A stretch of 64,000 nt of DNA from Vibrio ruber DSM 16370 (GCF_900163965.1 NZ_FULE01000034.1:1-64000); one strand, 5' to 3'; positions 43,412 through 55,056 are shown, counted from the stretch's first letter. A program made the numbers and translations. Notes: generated by a model not told the origin, from the letters alone.

Positions 43412-44539
43412 ATGCAATATGAGTCTCCAATAAAGCGTCGCCGTTCGACACGTATCTACGTCGGTGACGTTCCTATCGGCGATGGTGCGCCCATCGCAGT
43501 TCAGTCGATGACAAATACCAGAACGACCGATGTCGAGGCAACGGTTGCTCAAATCCATTCACTGGAAAAAGTCGGTGCAGATATTGTTCGGGTTTCAGTT
43601 CCGACGATGGATGCAGCGGAAGCATTCCGGGAAATCAAAAAAAGAGTATCGATTCCTTTAGTGGCCGATATCCATTTTGATTACCGCATTGCGCTTCAGG
43701 TTGCGGAATACGGGGTTGATTGTTTACGGATCAACCCGGGAAATATCGGTCGTGAAGAGCGGATTCGTGCAGTTGTGGACTGCGCCCGTGATAAAGGCAT
43801 TCCGATCCGTATTGGTGTGAATGGAGGATCATTAGAAAAAGATATTCAACAGAAGTATGGTGAGCCGACGGCCGAAGCGCTGGTGGAATCCGCAATGCGT
43901 CACGTTGATATTCTTGATCGACTTAATTTCGATCAATTTAAAGTGAGTGTCAAAGCATCCGATGTTTTTCTGGCTGTTGATTCTTATCGTCTGTTGGCTC
44001 AAAAAATCGATCAACCTTTACATTTAGGGATCACCGAAGCCGGTGGTGCCCGCGCTGGCGCGGTTAAATCTTCTGTCGGGCTGGGGATGTTACTTGCTGA
44101 AGGGATCGGTGATACGTTGCGGATTTCGCTGGCTGCAAACCCGATAGAAGAGATTAAAGTCGGGTTTGATATCCTTAAATCTTTGCGGATTCGTTCCCGG
44201 GGGATCAATTTTATTGCCTGTCCGAGTTGTTCCCGTCAGGAGTTTGATGTCATCGGCACTGTCAATGCACTGGAAGAGCGTTTGGAAGATATTCTCACGC
44301 CAATGGATGTCTCGATTATAGGCTGTGTCGTCAATGGCCCAGGTGAGGCTGAAGCTTCACATCTCGGGATTGCCGGCAGCAATCGAAAAAGTGCATTTTA
44401 TGAAGACGGTGTCCGCCAGAAAGAACGGTTCGACAATGATGATTTAGTTCATCAGCTTGAAGCAAAAATCCGGGCCAAAGCGTCGATGCTTGACCAGCAA
44501 AATCGCATTCAGGTCACTCAAGTCGAAGACAACAATTAA
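43412..44539 (+). CDS. ispG: 4-hydroxy-3-methylbut-2-en-1-yl diphosphate synthase IspG (GcpE)
   Basis: A 375-residue [4Fe-4S] enzyme of the MEP isoprenoid pathway. The barrel domain starts with [21 protein letters not shown], and the C-terminal cluster domain has [10 protein letters not shown] and [10 protein letters not shown], holding the three cysteine ligands. It overlaps no gene but is closely packed with rodZ and hisS. Confidence 0.96.
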   Translation: MQYESPIKRRRSTRIYVGDVPIGDGAPIAVQSMTNTRTTDVEATVAQIHSLEKVGADIVRVSVPTMDAAEAFREIKKRVSIPLVADIHFDYRIALQVAEYGVDCLRINPGNIGREERIRAVVDCARDKGIPIRIGVNGGSLEKDIQQKYGEPTAEALVESAMRHVDILDRLNFDQFKVSVKASDVFLAVDSYRLLAQKIDQPLHLGITEAGGARAGAVKSSVGLGMLLAEGIGDTLRISLAANPIEEIKVGFDILKSLRIRSRGINFIACPSCSRQEFDVIGTVNALEERLEDILTPMDVSIIGCVVNGPGEAEASHLGIAGSNRKSAFYEDGVRQKERFDNDDLVHQLEAKIRAKASMLDQQNRIQVTQVEDNN

Positions 44540-44566
44540 TATCATAATGAATTTACGGTAATCCTT

Positions 44567-45841
44567 GTGGCAAAAACAATTCAAGCAATTCGGGGCATGA
44601 ACGACTGCCTCCCGACACAATCACCGCTCTGGCAAAAGGTTGAGGGCAAGGTAAAACAAGTCATTAATGCGTACGGCTATAGTGAAATCCGTATGCCGAT
44701 TATTGAAATGACGCATCTGTTCAGCCGTGCTATCGGTGAAGTGACCGATGTGGTTGAAAAAGAAATGTACACGTTTGAGGATCGCAACGGCGACAGCCTG
44801 ACTCTACGCCCTGAAGGGACGGCGGGTTGTGTTCGTGCCGGGATTCAAAACGGTCTGCTCTATAATCAGGAACAGCGTTTGTGGTATATGGGGCCGATGT
44901 TCCGCCACGAACGGCCGCAAAAAGGACGATACCGACAATTCCATCAATGTGGTGTCGAGGTGTTTGGTCTTGACGGGCCGGATATTGATGCTGAATTGAT
45001 CATGATGACTGCCCGGATTTGGCGAGAGCTGGGAATTGCTCAGTATGTACGACTTGAACTGAACTCTATTGGTTCACCAGAAGCACGAGCCGAATACCGG
45101 ACCGCATTGATTGCTTTTCTGGAGCAGCATGAATCAGTGCTGGATGAAGACAGTAAACGTCGGATGTACACCAATCCATTACGGGTTCTCGATACCAAAA
45201 ATCCTGAAATACAGGCAATTTTGGGCGATGCACCGAAACTGTCAGAGTATCTTGATAATGATTCACGCGTTCATTTTGCCGGTTTATGTGAACTTCTTGA
45301 CGCTGTCGGTATCGAATACACCGTTAATGAACGTTTGGTTCGCGGACTGGATTACTACAACCGTACTGTTTTCGAATGGGTAACCGAAAGTCTCGGTGCT
45401 CAGGGGACTGTCTGCGGTGGTGGTCGTTATGACGGCCTTGTCGAGCAGATGGGCGGTAAAGCGACATCTGCTGTTGGTTTTGCAATGGGACTAGAGCGTC
45501 TGGTTCTGATGGTTGAAGCGCTGGAACTGACTGATGACGTTGCGCGTCAGGTCGATGTTTATATCGTGACGGCTGGTGAAGGTACCTTACCGGCAGGGGT
45601 GACTCTGGCAGAATCGGTACGAGAATCATTGCCGACACTGCGTGTCATGAACCATTTTGGTGGTGGTAACTTTAAGAAACAGTTTAAGCGGGCTGATAAA
45701 GTCGGCGCCTCTGTTGCATTAGTTCTGGGAGAGGACGAGATGGCACAACAGATGGTCGTTTTTAAAGATCTGAACGGTGGAACTCAGGAAACGGTACTCC
45801 AGTCAGATGTCATTGAAAAACTGGCTTATTTTTTCAAGTGA
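44567..45841 (+). CDS. hisS: Histidyl-tRNA synthetase
   Basis: A 424-residue class II synthetase. Motif 2 is [15 protein letters not shown], the histidine-binding [13 protein letters not shown] lies near 260, and motif 3 is in [15 protein letters not shown]-terminal [12 protein letters not shown] is typical. The start codon is GTG at 44567. Confidence 0.96.
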   Translation: MAKTIQAIRGMNDCLPTQSPLWQKVEGKVKQVINAYGYSEIRMPIIEMTHLFSRAIGEVTDVVEKEMYTFEDRNGDSLTLRPEGTAGCVRAGIQNGLLYNQEQRLWYMGPMFRHERPQKGRYRQFHQCGVEVFGLDGPDIDAELIMMTARIWRELGIAQYVRLELNSIGSPEARAEYRTALIAFLEQHESVLDEDSKRRMYTNPLRVLDTKNPEIQAILGDAPKLSEYLDNDSRVHFAGLCELLDAVGIEYTVNERLVRGLDYYNRTVFEWVTESLGAQGTVCGGGRYDGLVEQMGGKATSAVGFAMGLERLVLMVEALELTDDVARQVDVYIVTAGEGTLPAGVTLAESVRESLPTLRVMNHFGGGNFKKQFKRADKVGASVALVLGEDEMAQQMVVFKDLNGGTQETVLQSDVIEKLAYFFK

Positions 45842-45889
45842 TGATGGTTGGAAAGTGCAGCTGAGAGGCTTAATTAAAGAGGGAAAAAC

Positions 45890-46504
45890 GTGGAACTCTA
45901 CGATACCGAAGAACAACAAGTTGAAGCGATTAAGAGTTGGTGGAAAGAGAATGGCAGATCCGTCATTGTCGGCACTGTTGTTGGCTTAGCTGCAATTCTG
46001 GGCTGGAATTATTATCAGTCGTCAGTGAAAGCGGCTCAGGAAGCTGCCTCTCATCAGTATTCTGATGTTATAGCTTCACTTTCTCAGCAAGGGTTAGACG
46101 CAGAAAAAACAGTTCAGAGTTTTATTGAACAGCATTCAGACAGTAATTATGCCGTCCTGGCAGCGATGCAGTTAGCAAAATCTCAGATTGATGCCAAGCA
46201 TCTGGATCAAGCACTGGCTCAGCTTGAGTGGGCCAAAGCGAATACTGATGATAAAGCACTGGATACGTTGATTGATTACCGAATTGCCCGCATTCAGGCC
46301 GAACAAGGTAATTATGAGAGTGCTGAGGCATCTTTAAAACAGATTACGGATTCTGGCTGGGTTGGCCGTGTGGCTGAATTGAAAGGTGATATCGCGCTGC
46401 TTCAGGGTGATAAGAAAGCGGCTTATGTTGCTTATACCGAAGCCCAGCAGGCTGAAGATGCCAGCCAGACATTACAAATGAAGTTAGATGATCTTGCCAA
46501 ATAA
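45890..46504 (+). CDS. yfgM: YfgM, periplasmic TPR-like chaperone subunit
   Basis: A 204-residue protein with a short cytoplasmic N-terminus (VELYDTEEQQVEAIKSWW), one membrane helix near 24-42 (VIVGTVVGLAAILGWNYY) and a helical TPR-like periplasmic domain. In E. coli it works with PpiD at the Sec translocon. The start is GTG at 45890, after GAGGGAAAAA. bamB follows after 12 bp. Confidence 0.9.
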   Translation: MELYDTEEQQVEAIKSWWKENGRSVIVGTVVGLAAILGWNYYQSSVKAAQEAASHQYSDVIASLSQQGLDAEKTVQSFIEQHSDSNYAVLAAMQLAKSQIDAKHLDQALAQLEWAKANTDDKALDTLIDYRIARIQAEQGNYESAEASLKQITDSGWVGRVAELKGDIALLQGDKKAAYVAYTEAQQAEDASQTLQMKLDDLAK

Positions 46505-46516
46505 GGGCGTGAGTGA

Positions 46517-47677
46517 ATGAAGAAGTGGTTTGGCAACTTATTTTTAATGGCTGTGATAACGGGCGGATTAGCGGGATGCTCCGGAGAAGAAGAGTCGGTT
46601 GTCATGGCGCCTGTCCCTGTTGTTAACAGCGAGTTTACGCCACATATAGATTGGCGAGCTTCGGTGGGTAGCGGGGTCGGTCATTATTTTTCGAAACTCA
46701 AGCCGAAGTATGTCTATGATACCATTTTTGTTGCAGACCGGGATGGTTTAGTCAAAGCGCTAAACCCGGAAAATGGAAAAGAACTCTGGCATCGTGATCT
46801 TGAGATTGATGATCCCATCCGTTTGGCTGGTGGCATTGCTGCCGGATTTAACCAGATCTATGTCGGCAGTGAAAATGGGATTGTTTATGCGCTGAATGCT
46901 AAAACCGGTGATTTGAAATGGAAACAGAACATCGGTGGTGAGGTTCTCGCTTCTCCGACAACAGACAGTAACCTATTGATCATCAATACCAGCAACGGTA
47001 ATTTGACCGCACTGGATCAAAACAGTGGTAAAGAGCAATGGGTGATTAGTACCGAAGTGCCAAACCTGACGTTACGTGGGGTGAGTGAACCGGTTGCTGT
47101 GTCTGGCGGAGTTTTTTGGGGAACAGCCGGCGGCCGACTGGCAGCAGCTATTACCTCACGCGGGCAGATGATTTGGCAACAACCAATCGGCATACCGAAA
47201 GGCTCAACAGAAATTGATCGACTCGTGGATGTGGATTCATCACCGCTGGTTATCGGTGATTCGCTCTATACCATTGGTTATAACGGTCAACTGGTTGATA
47301 TCGATCTGCGTTCAGGAAAGCCTGTCTGGAAGCGCACATATTCATCAGCTAAAGATATTGCAACCGATGGCGGACGTTTGTTTATCGCAACGGATGAAGA
47401 TCATATTGTTGCCGTTGATGCGCGCAGCGGAACGGAATTATGGACTAATCGTAAACTCGAACACCGTTTGGTGACTGCACCGGTTGTGATCAGTAATTAT
47501 GTTGTCGTTGGTGATAGCGAAGGTTACCTATACTGGATTGACCGGAATAGTGGTGAGTTTGTTGCCCAACAGTTTGTCAATAGCAGTGGATTTGCGGTTT
47601 CTCCGATTGCTTTGCCGGACAATAGTTATCTGCTGACGACACGAAATGGCGATCTGAAGAAACTGACGATCAACTAA
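46517..47677 (+). CDS. bamB: Outer-membrane assembly lipoprotein BamB
   Basis: A 386-residue lipoprotein of the BAM complex. The signal peptide ends with lipobox LAGC (Cys-21, followed by SGEEE). The rest is an eight-bladed beta-propeller of PQQ-like repeats, such as DGLVKALNPENGKELW, NGIVYALNAKTGDLKW and DHIVAVDARSGTELW. It ends the rodZ operon at a terminator. Confidence 0.95.
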   Translation: MKKWFGNLFLMAVITGGLAGCSGEEESVVMAPVPVVNSEFTPHIDWRASVGSGVGHYFSKLKPKYVYDTIFVADRDGLVKALNPENGKELWHRDLEIDDPIRLAGGIAAGFNQIYVGSENGIVYALNAKTGDLKWKQNIGGEVLASPTTDSNLLIINTSNGNLTALDQNSGKEQWVISTEVPNLTLRGVSEPVAVSGGVFWGTAGGRLAAAITSRGQMIWQQPIGIPKGSTEIDRLVDVDSSPLVIGDSLYTIGYNGQLVDIDLRSGKPVWKRTYSSAKDIATDGGRLFIATDEDHIVAVDARSGTELWTNRKLEHRLVTAPVVISNYVVVGDSEGYLYWIDRNSGEFVAQQFVNSSGFAVSPIALPDNSYLLTTRNGDLKKLTIN

Positions 47678-47701
47678 AAATTCGTGATATAATTTCACTA
47701 T

Positions 47702-47737
47702 CGGCTCCTGGCTGGAAACAGTTAGGAGCCATTTTAT
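47702..47737 (+). terminator. Terminator after bamB
   Basis: GGCTCCT (47703-47709) pairs with AGGAGCC (47724-47730), followed by ATTTTATT. The loop is 14 bases. Confidence 0.7.
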
Positions 47738-47863
47738 TATGGTTTTTGAACTGCTGCTTTTTTCAAGCCGCAGGGCTTTGTGTCATCATCGGCCGGACTC
47801 ATGACAGTGAGTTAACGCAGTTATGCGGTCGTACACATGGCATTGAACAATTTAGAGGGTGTT

Positions 47864-49348
47864 ATGGTTCCTGTTGTTGCGCTGGTTGGGCGTCCGAATG
47901 TCGGTAAATCTACATTATTCAACCGATTAACCCGTACTCGCGATGCATTGGTTGCAGACTTTCCCGGTCTGACCCGAGACCGTAAGTATGGTCATGCCAA
48001 AATAGGCGAGCAAGAATTCATCGTCATTGATACCGGTGGTATTGATGGCGGGGAAGAAGGTGTCGAAAGCAAAATGGCACAACAGTCTTTGGCTGCAATT
48101 GAAGAAGCCGATGTTGTGTTATTTATGGTCGATGGCCGTGCCGGATTAACACCAGCAGATGAAGGGATTGCTTCGCATTTACGTAAAATTGAAAAGACTT
48201 CATTTCTGGTTGTGAATAAAGTTGATGGCATTGATGCCGATGCAGCCAGCGCTGAATTTTGGCAGCTGGGAATGACCCAGATGTTTCAAATTGCTGCAGC
48301 TCACGGGCGTGGGGTCAGTGCACTGATTGAACGGGTTTTGACTCCGACGATTGAATCGTTAAAAGCACAAGCTGAAATCGAAGATCTGACTGAAATCGAA
48401 ACAGTAGAAACGCCTGCAATACACGATTATACCGAAGAAGAAGCTGAAGCTGAGTATCAGCGCTTGCAAGAGCAACCGATCAAGCTGGCAATTATCGGAC
48501 GTCCTAATGTTGGTAAGTCAACGCTCACCAACCGTATTCTGGGAGAAGAGCGGGTCGTCGTTTATGATATGCCCGGAACGACTCGCGATTCGATCTACAT
48601 TCCCATGCAACGTCATGAACGTGAATATGTTTTGATCGATACAGCAGGTGTGCGGCGCCGCAAGCGAATTCATGAGACCGTAGAAAAATTCTCAGTGGTC
48701 AAGACACTCAAAGCAATTGAAGACGCCAACGTGGTATTGCTGTTGATTGATGCCCGGGAAAATATTTCGGATCAGGATTTGAGCTTACTTGGTTTTGCCT
48801 TGAATGCAGGACGTTCTATTGTTCTTGCGGTGAACAAGTGGGATGGCTTGGATTCCGATATCAAAGAGCGGGTGAAAAAAGAACTTGACCGTCGCTTAGG
48901 ATTTGTAGATTTTGCGCGTATTCACTTTATTTCAGCATTACATGGTACAGGCGTCGGTCATTTGTTTGAATCGGTTGAAGAAGCCTACAAATCAGCGACA
49001 ACACGAGTCAGTACATCGATCTTGACGCGCATTATGAAAATGGCAACAGAAGATCATCAGGCACCAATGGTTCGTGGTCGACGCGTTAAATTAAAGTATG
49101 CACATGCCGGTGGTTATAACCCGCCGATTATTGTCATTCACGGAAACTTGGTCAATGAGTTGCCAGATTCTTATAAACGCTATTTGATGAATTACTATCG
49201 TAAGTCTTTGGAAATTATGGGCACACCGATTCGGATCCAGTTCCAGAGCAGTGAGAACCCGTATGAGAATAAATCATCTAAGTTAACGTTATCTCAAGAG
49301 AGACAGAAAAAACGTTTGATGTCGATGATGAAGCATCGTAAGAAATAG
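47864..49348 (+). CDS. der: Ribosome-assembly GTPase Der (EngA)
   Basis: A 494-residue GTPase with two G domains in tandem: [14 protein letters not shown] (near 9-22) with DFPGLTRD and NKVDG, and [15 protein letters not shown] (near 212-226) with DMPGTTRD and NKWDG. A KH-like C-terminal domain follows. It acts in 50S subunit maturation. The start [11 protein letters not shown] at 47864 has AGAGGG upstream. Confidence 0.95.
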   Translation: MVPVVALVGRPNVGKSTLFNRLTRTRDALVADFPGLTRDRKYGHAKIGEQEFIVIDTGGIDGGEEGVESKMAQQSLAAIEEADVVLFMVDGRAGLTPADEGIASHLRKIEKTSFLVVNKVDGIDADAASAEFWQLGMTQMFQIAAAHGRGVSALIERVLTPTIESLKAQAEIEDLTEIETVETPAIHDYTEEEAEAEYQRLQEQPIKLAIIGRPNVGKSTLTNRILGEERVVVYDMPGTTRDSIYIPMQRHEREYVLIDTAGVRRRKRIHETVEKFSVVKTLKAIEDANVVLLLIDARENISDQDLSLLGFALNAGRSIVLAVNKWDGLDSDIKERVKKELDRRLGFVDFARIHFISALHGTGVGHLFESVEEAYKSATTRVSTSILTRIMKMATEDHQAPMVRGRRVKLKYAHAGGYNPPIIVIHGNLVNELPDSYKRYLMNYYRKSLEIMGTPIRIQFQSSENPYENKSSKLTLSQERQKKRLMSMMKHRKK

Positions 49349-49371
49349 TATTTTGTTGTTCAGGATGGATG

Positions 49372-49399
49372 AAAACCCGGCAGATAAGCCGGGTTTTTT
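49372..49399 (+). terminator. Terminator after der
   Basis: AACCCGGC and GCCGGGTT pair around AGATAA, followed by TTTTTT. Confidence 0.92.
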
Positions 49400-49829
49400 A
49401 TGTCTGGCGCTTGGTCTCTGTAACTGACAGTCTTTGACAAACAACAGATGATGTAAAGTATATGATCTTTTTATGAAATGCTTTGTATGGGTTTTTAATA
49501 CAAAAAAATTTTTATAAAATATCGTTTAAAATCCAAAAACAGAAGATGTAACTTATGCTTTCGGTGTGTGGTTATATAAATGTTCTTTTTGGTATTGATC
49601 GCTGATCAGCGGTAATAAAGCGTGAGATCAAGCAAAGATCGTATCCTTCGTGTCTGGATCGACTTTGTCATCTTTTTTACCAATGCTGGCAAATACTTAG
49701 ATGCATTCATTTGACTTAGTATACAATCAATTCATTGATTTCGGATCCGATCTTTTTAGCGGTAGATCAGAGATGCGGATCCGATCGACACTTCATTAAA
49801 TCGTTCTATTCCGAAAAGGAGGAGAAAGG
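49400..49829. other. 430-bp AT-rich region upstream of yfgJ
   Basis: No gene seen. The second half holds a direct repeat of CGGATCCGATC at 49742-49752 and 49776-49786, 34 bp apart, each with the palindrome CGGATCCG. GATC/TGATCA motifs are frequent between 49590 and 49790. AAAAGGAGGAG before 49830 is the yfgJ ribosome-binding site. Confidence 0.6.
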
Positions 49830-50072
49830 ATGAGCCAGAATCAATGCCCGACATGTCATGGGGAACTGGAATGGGATGGTCAGTATTATTGCCCGGCATG
49901 TGTCATACATTACCGTAAAGTCGCGTATTGTCCCGATTGCCAAACTGAATTAGAACGACTGCAAGCTTGTGGCGCGGTAAGTTATTTTTGTCCGCAGTGC
50001 AACGAACAGAAGTCAAAACGACATCCTGAACTACGATTGGAGTTTCAGCCGGTAGAAGAGCACTCGGGTTGA
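49830..50072 (+). CDS. yfgJ: Zinc-ribbon protein, YfgJ type
   Basis: An 80-residue protein with four CxxC pairs (CPTC, CPAC, CPDC, CPQC), which would form two zinc ribbons. It matches E. coli YfgJ in size, layout and neighbourhood (between der and xseA). Function is unknown; zinc binding is inferred from the motifs. A near-perfect Shine-Dalgarno precedes it. It converges on xseA with only 7 bp between stops. Confidence 0.85.
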   Translation: MSQNQCPTCHGELEWDGQYYCPACVIHYRKVAYCPDCQTELERLQACGAVSYFCPQCNEQKSKRHPELRLEFQPVEEHSG

Positions 50073-50079
50073 GCGGCTA

Positions 50080-51420
50080 TCAGTCTGACTGAATGACCGT
50101 TGAACGTATCATGCCATCGGTGACACGAGTCGTAATACATTCACCGGGTTTAACGTCGTGCTGACTCCGAATGATCTGGCCGGCCTGATTTTGAGTGACG
50201 GAGTAACCCCGTCTTAACGTCGAAAGCGGGCTCACCGCATCCAGTGTTTCAGCAGCAAGTGCCAGTTGATGACGTGAGTTGAGCAATTTTCTTTCTATTG
50301 CATCAATATAGCGCTGTTCATATTTTTTCAGCAGATAATGCTGTTGCTGGATCAGTTGTCCCGGCGAGTGATATCTGAGTTGGTAAGCGGTTCGTTCCAA
50401 CATTTGCGAATGTCGGGCGATGTAGTTTTGTATGGCCTTCTGGAGACGAATGCTTAATTCATCAAGTTGTTGAATTTGTCGCTCCAGACGGTAAGTCGGA
50501 TGCTGTTTTTCTAAAGCATACTGGTGTGTCTGACTTTTCTGGCGTTGCGCTGCCAGATAGTAACGGATTGCCTGATTCAGACGATGACGATAATTGAGCA
50601 GACCGGTTCGTTTGCCGCTACTGTCCCGGCTCACTAATTCAGCGGCGGCAGAAGGTGTCGGGGCGCGAACGTCAGCAACGAAATCTGCAATTGTAATATC
50701 AATCTCGTGGCCGACCGCACTGACAATCGGAATCTGGCTGGCAGCAATCGTCCGGGCGACAATTTCATGGTTAAAACACCACAGATCTTCCAGCGATCCA
50801 CCACCACGTCCGACGATTAATACATCACATTCCTGACGGGCATTGGCTCGGCCAATCGCCTGAGCGATCCGAATCGGAGCCTCTTCTCCCTGCACGATTG
50901 TCGGATAGATAATCACGGGAAGCGTTGGATCGCGGCGTTTTAATACATCGAGAATATCAAACAGTGCAGCTCCCGTCTTAGACGTAATGATACCGATACA
51001 TTGTGGATGCTCGGGCAAGGGTTGCTTATTACCCGGGGCAAACAGCCCTTCTGCGGTGAGCTTTTGTTTCAGTTGTTCGAATTCTTGTTGCAACCGTCCG
51101 TCACCTTCGGGTTGCATACTTTCAATAATCAGCTGATAGTCGCCGCGGGGTTCGTATAACGACAGACGTGCTCTGACCAAAACCTGCTGCCCGTTTTGGG
51201 GCTTAAAGGAGACAAAACGATTGTTGCCTTTAAACATCGCACACTTGACCTGTGCCCGGGCGTCTTTCAGCGATAAGTACCAATGCCCGGAAACCGGTGT
51301 AGAAAAATTGGAAATTTCGCCGAGCAGCCAGACGATGCCCATCTCATTTTCGAGGAGCAGACGCACTTCAGCATTAAGACGGGAGACTGTGTAAATATTT
51401 TGATTATTTGCAGATAGCAC
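50080..51420 (-). CDS. xseA: Exodeoxyribonuclease VII large subunit
   Basis: A 446-residue subunit that, with XseB, degrades single-stranded DNA. The N-terminal OB fold includes [21 protein letters not shown]. The catalytic domain has [30 protein letters not shown] and [18 protein letters not shown] long coiled-coil region follows, ending [11 protein letters not shown]. It is divergent from guaB, the standard arrangement. Confidence 0.95.
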   Translation of the reverse strand: MLSANNQNIYTVSRLNAEVRLLLENEMGIVWLLGEISNFSTPVSGHWYLSLKDARAQVKCAMFKGNNRFVSFKPQNGQQVLVRARLSLYEPRGDYQLIIESMQPEGDGRLQQEFEQLKQKLTAEGLFAPGNKQPLPEHPQCIGIITSKTGAALFDILDVLKRRDPTLPVIIYPTIVQGEEAPIRIAQAIGRANARQECDVLIVGRGGGSLEDLWCFNHEIVARTIAASQIPIVSAVGHEIDITIADFVADVRAPTPSAAAELVSRDSSGKRTGLLNYRHRLNQAIRYYLAAQRQKSQTHQYALEKQHPTYRLERQIQQLDELSIRLQKAIQNYIARHSQMLERTAYQLRYHSPGQLIQQQHYLLKKYEQRYIDAIERKLLNSRHQLALAAETLDAVSPLSTLRRGYSVTQNQAGQIIRSQHDVKPGECITTRVTDGMIRSTVIQSD

Positions 51421-51630
51421 AGGCGAATGTCGTGGCCGTAGGAATGGAAATTAGCCGCAATATAATACATATCAAGGGGGTAATTGCAAATAAAAATTGA
51501 ATAAATGTGTAGTAAAACGATTAATCGCTCGGTATAATCCCTCCGCAATATCAAATCCAATTCACTTTGATGAAAAACGCTTAAGGGATTGGGTTCTTTC
51601 TTTTAACACCCAAGCTGTGAGATATTGCAA

Positions 51631-53097
51631 ATGCTACGAATCGCCAAAGAAGCCCTGACTTTTGATGACGTATTGCTCGTCCCCGCCCATTCAACTGTTC
51701 TTCCCAATACTGCTGACCTGAAAACTCGGCTGACTAAAAATATCACGCTGAATATTCCAATGATTTCTGCGTCCATGGATACAGTCACGGAGGCTCGTCT
51801 TGCAATTGCTCTGGCTCAGGAAGGTGGGCTTGGCTTTATTCATAAGAATATGTCCATTGAGCAACAAGCGGCTCAGGTTCGTCAGGTAAAAATCTACGAA
51901 GCCGGGGTTGTCACTTCTCCTGTGACCGTTCAGCCGGACCAAACCATCGCTGATGTCATGGCTCTGACTGAAAAACATGGCTTTGCCGGATTCCCGGTTG
52001 TGACAGACAGTCATGAGCTGGTTGGGATTATCACCGGACGCGATGTTCGTTTCGTGACGGATTTGACCAAAAAAGTCTCTGCGGTAATGACACCGAAAGA
52101 GCGTCTGGCAGCAGTAAAAGAAGGCGCTTCCCGTGCTGAAGTACAGGAAAAAATGCACCAAGCCCGTGTTGAAAAAGTATTGGTCGTGAATGACGAATTC
52201 CAGCTGACCGGGATGATCACCGCAAAAGATTTCCATAAAGCAGAACTGGCACCGAATGCTTGTAAAGATGAGCAGGGACGTTTACGTGTCGGTGCGGCTG
52301 TCGGTGCCGGAGCCGGTAATGAAGAGCGTGTTAAAGCATTGGTTGAAGCCGGTGTCGATGTGCTGTTGATTGACTCTTCTCACGGTCATTCTGAAGGTGT
52401 TCTGCAACGGATTCGTGAAACGCGGGCAGCTTTCCCCGATTTAGATATTATCGGTGGTAACGTTGCAACGGCCGAAGGTGCACGCGCACTGATTGAAGCT
52501 GGTGTGAGCGCGGTAAAAGTCGGCATTGGCCCGGGTTCTATCTGTACGACTCGTATTGTAACCGGTGTTGGTGTCCCGCAAATTTCAGCCATCGGTGATG
52601 CTGCATCCGTTGCCAACGAATACGACATTCCGGTAATTGGTGATGGTGGTATCCGTTTCTCCGGTGATATCTGTAAAGCAATCGCAGCCGGTGCATCTTG
52701 TGTGATGGTCGGTTCCATGTTTGCCGGTACCGAAGAATCTCCGGGAGAAGTCATTCTCTATCAAGGTCGTTCTTATAAAGCCTATCGTGGTATGGGGTCT
52801 CTGGGAGCGATGTCAAAAGGCTCTTCTGATCGTTATTTCCAGTCAGATAATGCAGCCGATAAACTGGTTCCTGAAGGGATTGAAGGACGTATCGCATATA
52901 AAGGCCTGCTAAAAGAAATCGTTCACCAGCAAATGGGTGGTCTGCGTTCTTGTATGGGGCTGACCGGCTCTGCAACCATTGAAGATCTGCGCACGAAGGC
53001 TGAATTTGTACGGATTTCCGGTGCTGGTATTCAAGAATCCCATGTCCATGATGTTCAAATTACCAAAGAAGCACCAAACTATCGTTTAGGGTCATAA
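51631..53097 (+). CDS. guaB: Inosine-5'-monophosphate dehydrogenase
   Basis: A 488-residue IMPDH, which oxidises IMP to XMP, the first step of GMP synthesis. Active Cys-305 lies in [17 protein letters not shown]. Two CBS domains are inserted at about residues 95-210 ([32 protein letters not shown]). The start [14 protein letters not shown] is as in E. coli. Confidence 0.97.
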   Translation: MLRIAKEALTFDDVLLVPAHSTVLPNTADLKTRLTKNITLNIPMISASMDTVTEARLAIALAQEGGLGFIHKNMSIEQQAAQVRQVKIYEAGVVTSPVTVQPDQTIADVMALTEKHGFAGFPVVTDSHELVGIITGRDVRFVTDLTKKVSAVMTPKERLAAVKEGASRAEVQEKMHQARVEKVLVVNDEFQLTGMITAKDFHKAELAPNACKDEQGRLRVGAAVGAGAGNEERVKALVEAGVDVLLIDSSHGHSEGVLQRIRETRAAFPDLDIIGGNVATAEGARALIEAGVSAVKVGIGPGSICTTRIVTGVGVPQISAIGDAASVANEYDIPVIGDGGIRFSGDICKAIAAGASCVMVGSMFAGTEESPGEVILYQGRSYKAYRGMGSLGAMSKGSSDRYFQSDNAADKLVPEGIEGRIAYKGLLKEIVHQQMGGLRSCMGLTGSATIEDLRTKAEFVRISGAGIQESHVHDVQITKEAPNYRLGS

Positions 53098-53104
53098 TCC
53101 CACG

Positions 53105-53120
53105 ACGAAAACGTTTGCTT
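53105..53120 (+). promoter_or_regulatory. PurR-box-like sequence between guaB and guaA
   Basis: ACGAAAACGTTTGCTT matches the PurR operator ACGCAAACGTTTGCGT at 14 of 16 positions, including the central AAACGTTT. It lies 8 bp after the guaB stop and about 75 bp before guaA. It suggests guaA may have its own purine-regulated promoter. Confidence 0.6.
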
Positions 53121-53140
53121 TTTGCTTGATGCTGACATGA

Positions 53141-53160
53141 GAGGCGAGTAAACTCGCCTC
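53141..53160 (+). other. Stem-loop between guaB and guaA
   Basis: GAGGCGAG and CTCGCCTC pair perfectly around TAAA. Only CG and TTCC follow, so termination would be weak; it may attenuate read-through from guaB into guaA. Confidence 0.5.
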
Positions 53161-53194
53161 CGTTCCATAAACTTTTCTTTGAAGACGACTCAAC

Positions 53195-54772
53195 ATGACC
53201 AAAAACATTCATGACCAACGGATCCTTATCCTAGACTTTGGTTCACAATACACGCAGCTTGTCGCACGTCGTGTCCGTGAAATTGGCGTATATTGCGAAC
53301 TATGGAGCTGGGATGTCGATGAAGCCGACATTCGAGAATTTAACCCGAATGGCATCATATTATCAGGTGGCCCTGAAAGTGTGACGGAGGAAAACTCTCC
53401 TCGTGCCCCACAATATGTCTTTGATTGTGGCGTCCCTGTTCTGGGGGTTTGCTACGGTATGCAGACCATGGCAGAACAATTGGGCGGAAAAGTCTCCGGT
53501 TCGACCGAGCGTGAATTTGGCTACGCTCAGGTTAAAGTGGTTCAAGAGTCGAAGCTGTTTGAGGGTTTACGTGATAGCTTGACCGAAGATAACAGCGCTT
53601 TATTAGATGTCTGGATGAGCCACGGTGACAAAGTTATCGAAATCCCAATGGGATTCACTCAAGTTGCGCAAACGGATACATGTCCGTACGCAGCAATGGC
53701 CAATGAAGAGAAAAAATACTACGGCGTACAGTTCCATCCGGAAGTAACCCATACCAAGCAAGGGCTGAAAATGCTGGAAAACTTTGTTATGGGAGCTTGT
53801 GGTTGTGAACGCTTATGGACACCGACTTCAATCATCGAAGATGCTGTTGCACGGATTAAAGAAACGGTTGGCGACGATGAAGTGATTCTGGCACTGTCCG
53901 GTGGTGTTGACTCATCGGTTGTTGCGATGCTGGTTCAGCGGGCTATCGGCGACAAACTGACTTGTGTTTTCGTTGATAACGGTTTGTTACGCCTGAATGA
54001 AGGTCAGCAGGTAATGGAAATGTTCGGCGACCATTTCGGGCTGAATATTATCAAAGTCGAAGCTGAAGACCGTTTCCTCAAAGCATTGGCCGGTAAGTCT
54101 GATCCGGAAGAAAAACGCAAAGTGATCGGGCACGAATTCATTGAAGTCTTTGATGAAGAAGCCAGCAAACTGAAGAATGCCAAATGGCTGGCTCAGGGAA
54201 CGATCTATCCGGATGTGATTGAGTCTGCGGCGTCTAAAACCGGTAAAGCACATGTCATCAAATCGCACCACAATGTGGGCGGATTACCTGAAGATATGGA
54301 AATGGGCTTGGTTGAACCGCTACGTGAATTGTTTAAAGATGAAGTGCGTAAAATTGGTTTAGAACTCGGTCTGCCATACGACATGCTCTACCGTCATCCA
54401 TTCCCGGGGCCGGGTCTGGGAGTGCGGGTTTTAGGCGAAATCAAGAAAGAATATTGTGATTTACTGCGTCGCGCTGATGCAATCTTCATTGAAGAGCTTC
54501 GTGCTGCGGACTTGTACAACCAAGTCTCACAAGCATTCACCGTATTCCTTCCGGTTCGTTCTGTGGGCGTGATGGGCGATGGCCGTAAATACGACTGGGT
54601 TGTATCACTACGTGCTGTAGAAACCATCGACTTTATGACCGCACACTGGGCACACCTGCCTTATGAATTTTTAGGTCGGGTATCAAACCGCATCATTAAT
54701 GAGGTCGATGGGATCTCACGCGTGGTTTACGATATCTCAGGCAAGCCACCGGCAACGATTGAGTGGGAATAA
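53195..54772 (+). CDS. guaA: GMP synthase (glutamine-hydrolysing)
   Basis: A 525-residue enzyme turning XMP into GMP. The glutamine amidotransferase domain has Cys-86 in GVCYGMQTM and the His/Glu pair in QFHPEVTHT. The synthetase domain has the PP-loop [14 protein letters not shown] (near 231-244) and [11 protein letters not shown]; the end PPATIEWE is invariant in the family. Confidence 0.97.
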   Translation: MTKNIHDQRILILDFGSQYTQLVARRVREIGVYCELWSWDVDEADIREFNPNGIILSGGPESVTEENSPRAPQYVFDCGVPVLGVCYGMQTMAEQLGGKVSGSTEREFGYAQVKVVQESKLFEGLRDSLTEDNSALLDVWMSHGDKVIEIPMGFTQVAQTDTCPYAAMANEEKKYYGVQFHPEVTHTKQGLKMLENFVMGACGCERLWTPTSIIEDAVARIKETVGDDEVILALSGGVDSSVVAMLVQRAIGDKLTCVFVDNGLLRLNEGQQVMEMFGDHFGLNIIKVEAEDRFLKALAGKSDPEEKRKVIGHEFIEVFDEEASKLKNAKWLAQGTIYPDVIESAASKTGKAHVIKSHHNVGGLPEDMEMGLVEPLRELFKDEVRKIGLELGLPYDMLYRHPFPGPGLGVRVLGEIKKEYCDLLRRADAIFIEELRAADLYNQVSQAFTVFLPVRSVGVMGDGRKYDWVVSLRAVETIDFMTAHWAHLPYEFLGRVSNRIINEVDGISRVVYDISGKPPATIEWE

Positions 54773-54816
54773 TTGAGTCCTAGGTCTATCCTAAACTAAA
54801 TAAAATCCCATATATG

Positions 54817-54840
54817 AAGCCCGCATCAGCGGGCTTTTTG
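54817..54840 (+). terminator. Terminator after guaA
   Basis: AGCCCGC and GCGGGCT pair around ATCA, followed by TTTTG. Confidence 0.9.
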
Positions 54841-55056
54841 TGTTTTGGGGAAGTGGCTGCACAACCCCGGACACGGCTCGAAGATGAAAGCCATTGCCGA
54901 CAAAATGGCGGTATTCCAGAACGGTTGGCCGGGCGTGCTTACAAGGACATGACCAGATCGGCCGAGCAAATCGCTTTGGCCGCCGCAAGTAGTTAGAAAG
55001 TACACACGGACTGGTGATAGTGCACTAGCCCCTAGTACCTTACCGTTTCAATATTT
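54841..55056. other. GC-rich orphan stretch after guaA
   Basis: From about 54845 to 54996 the base composition is clearly more GC-rich than the flanks. Plus-strand reading shows an open frame ending IPERLAGRAYKDMTRSAEQIA and then TAG, with no start or ribosome-binding site of its own after the guaA terminator. It looks like the tail of a foreign gene left by an insertion or deletion. I do not recognise the family. Confidence 0.4.

Noticed and set aside
54791-54988. Minus-strand frame opposite the GC-rich stretch after guaA
   Set aside because: It runs through the guaA terminator and lacks a ribosome-binding site; composition alone keeps the frame open.
55022-55040. TAGCCCCTAG, like the right end of the MITE at 38782
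   Set aside because: Only about 8-10 bases match and no second inverted arm is nearby, so it is too short to call a related element.
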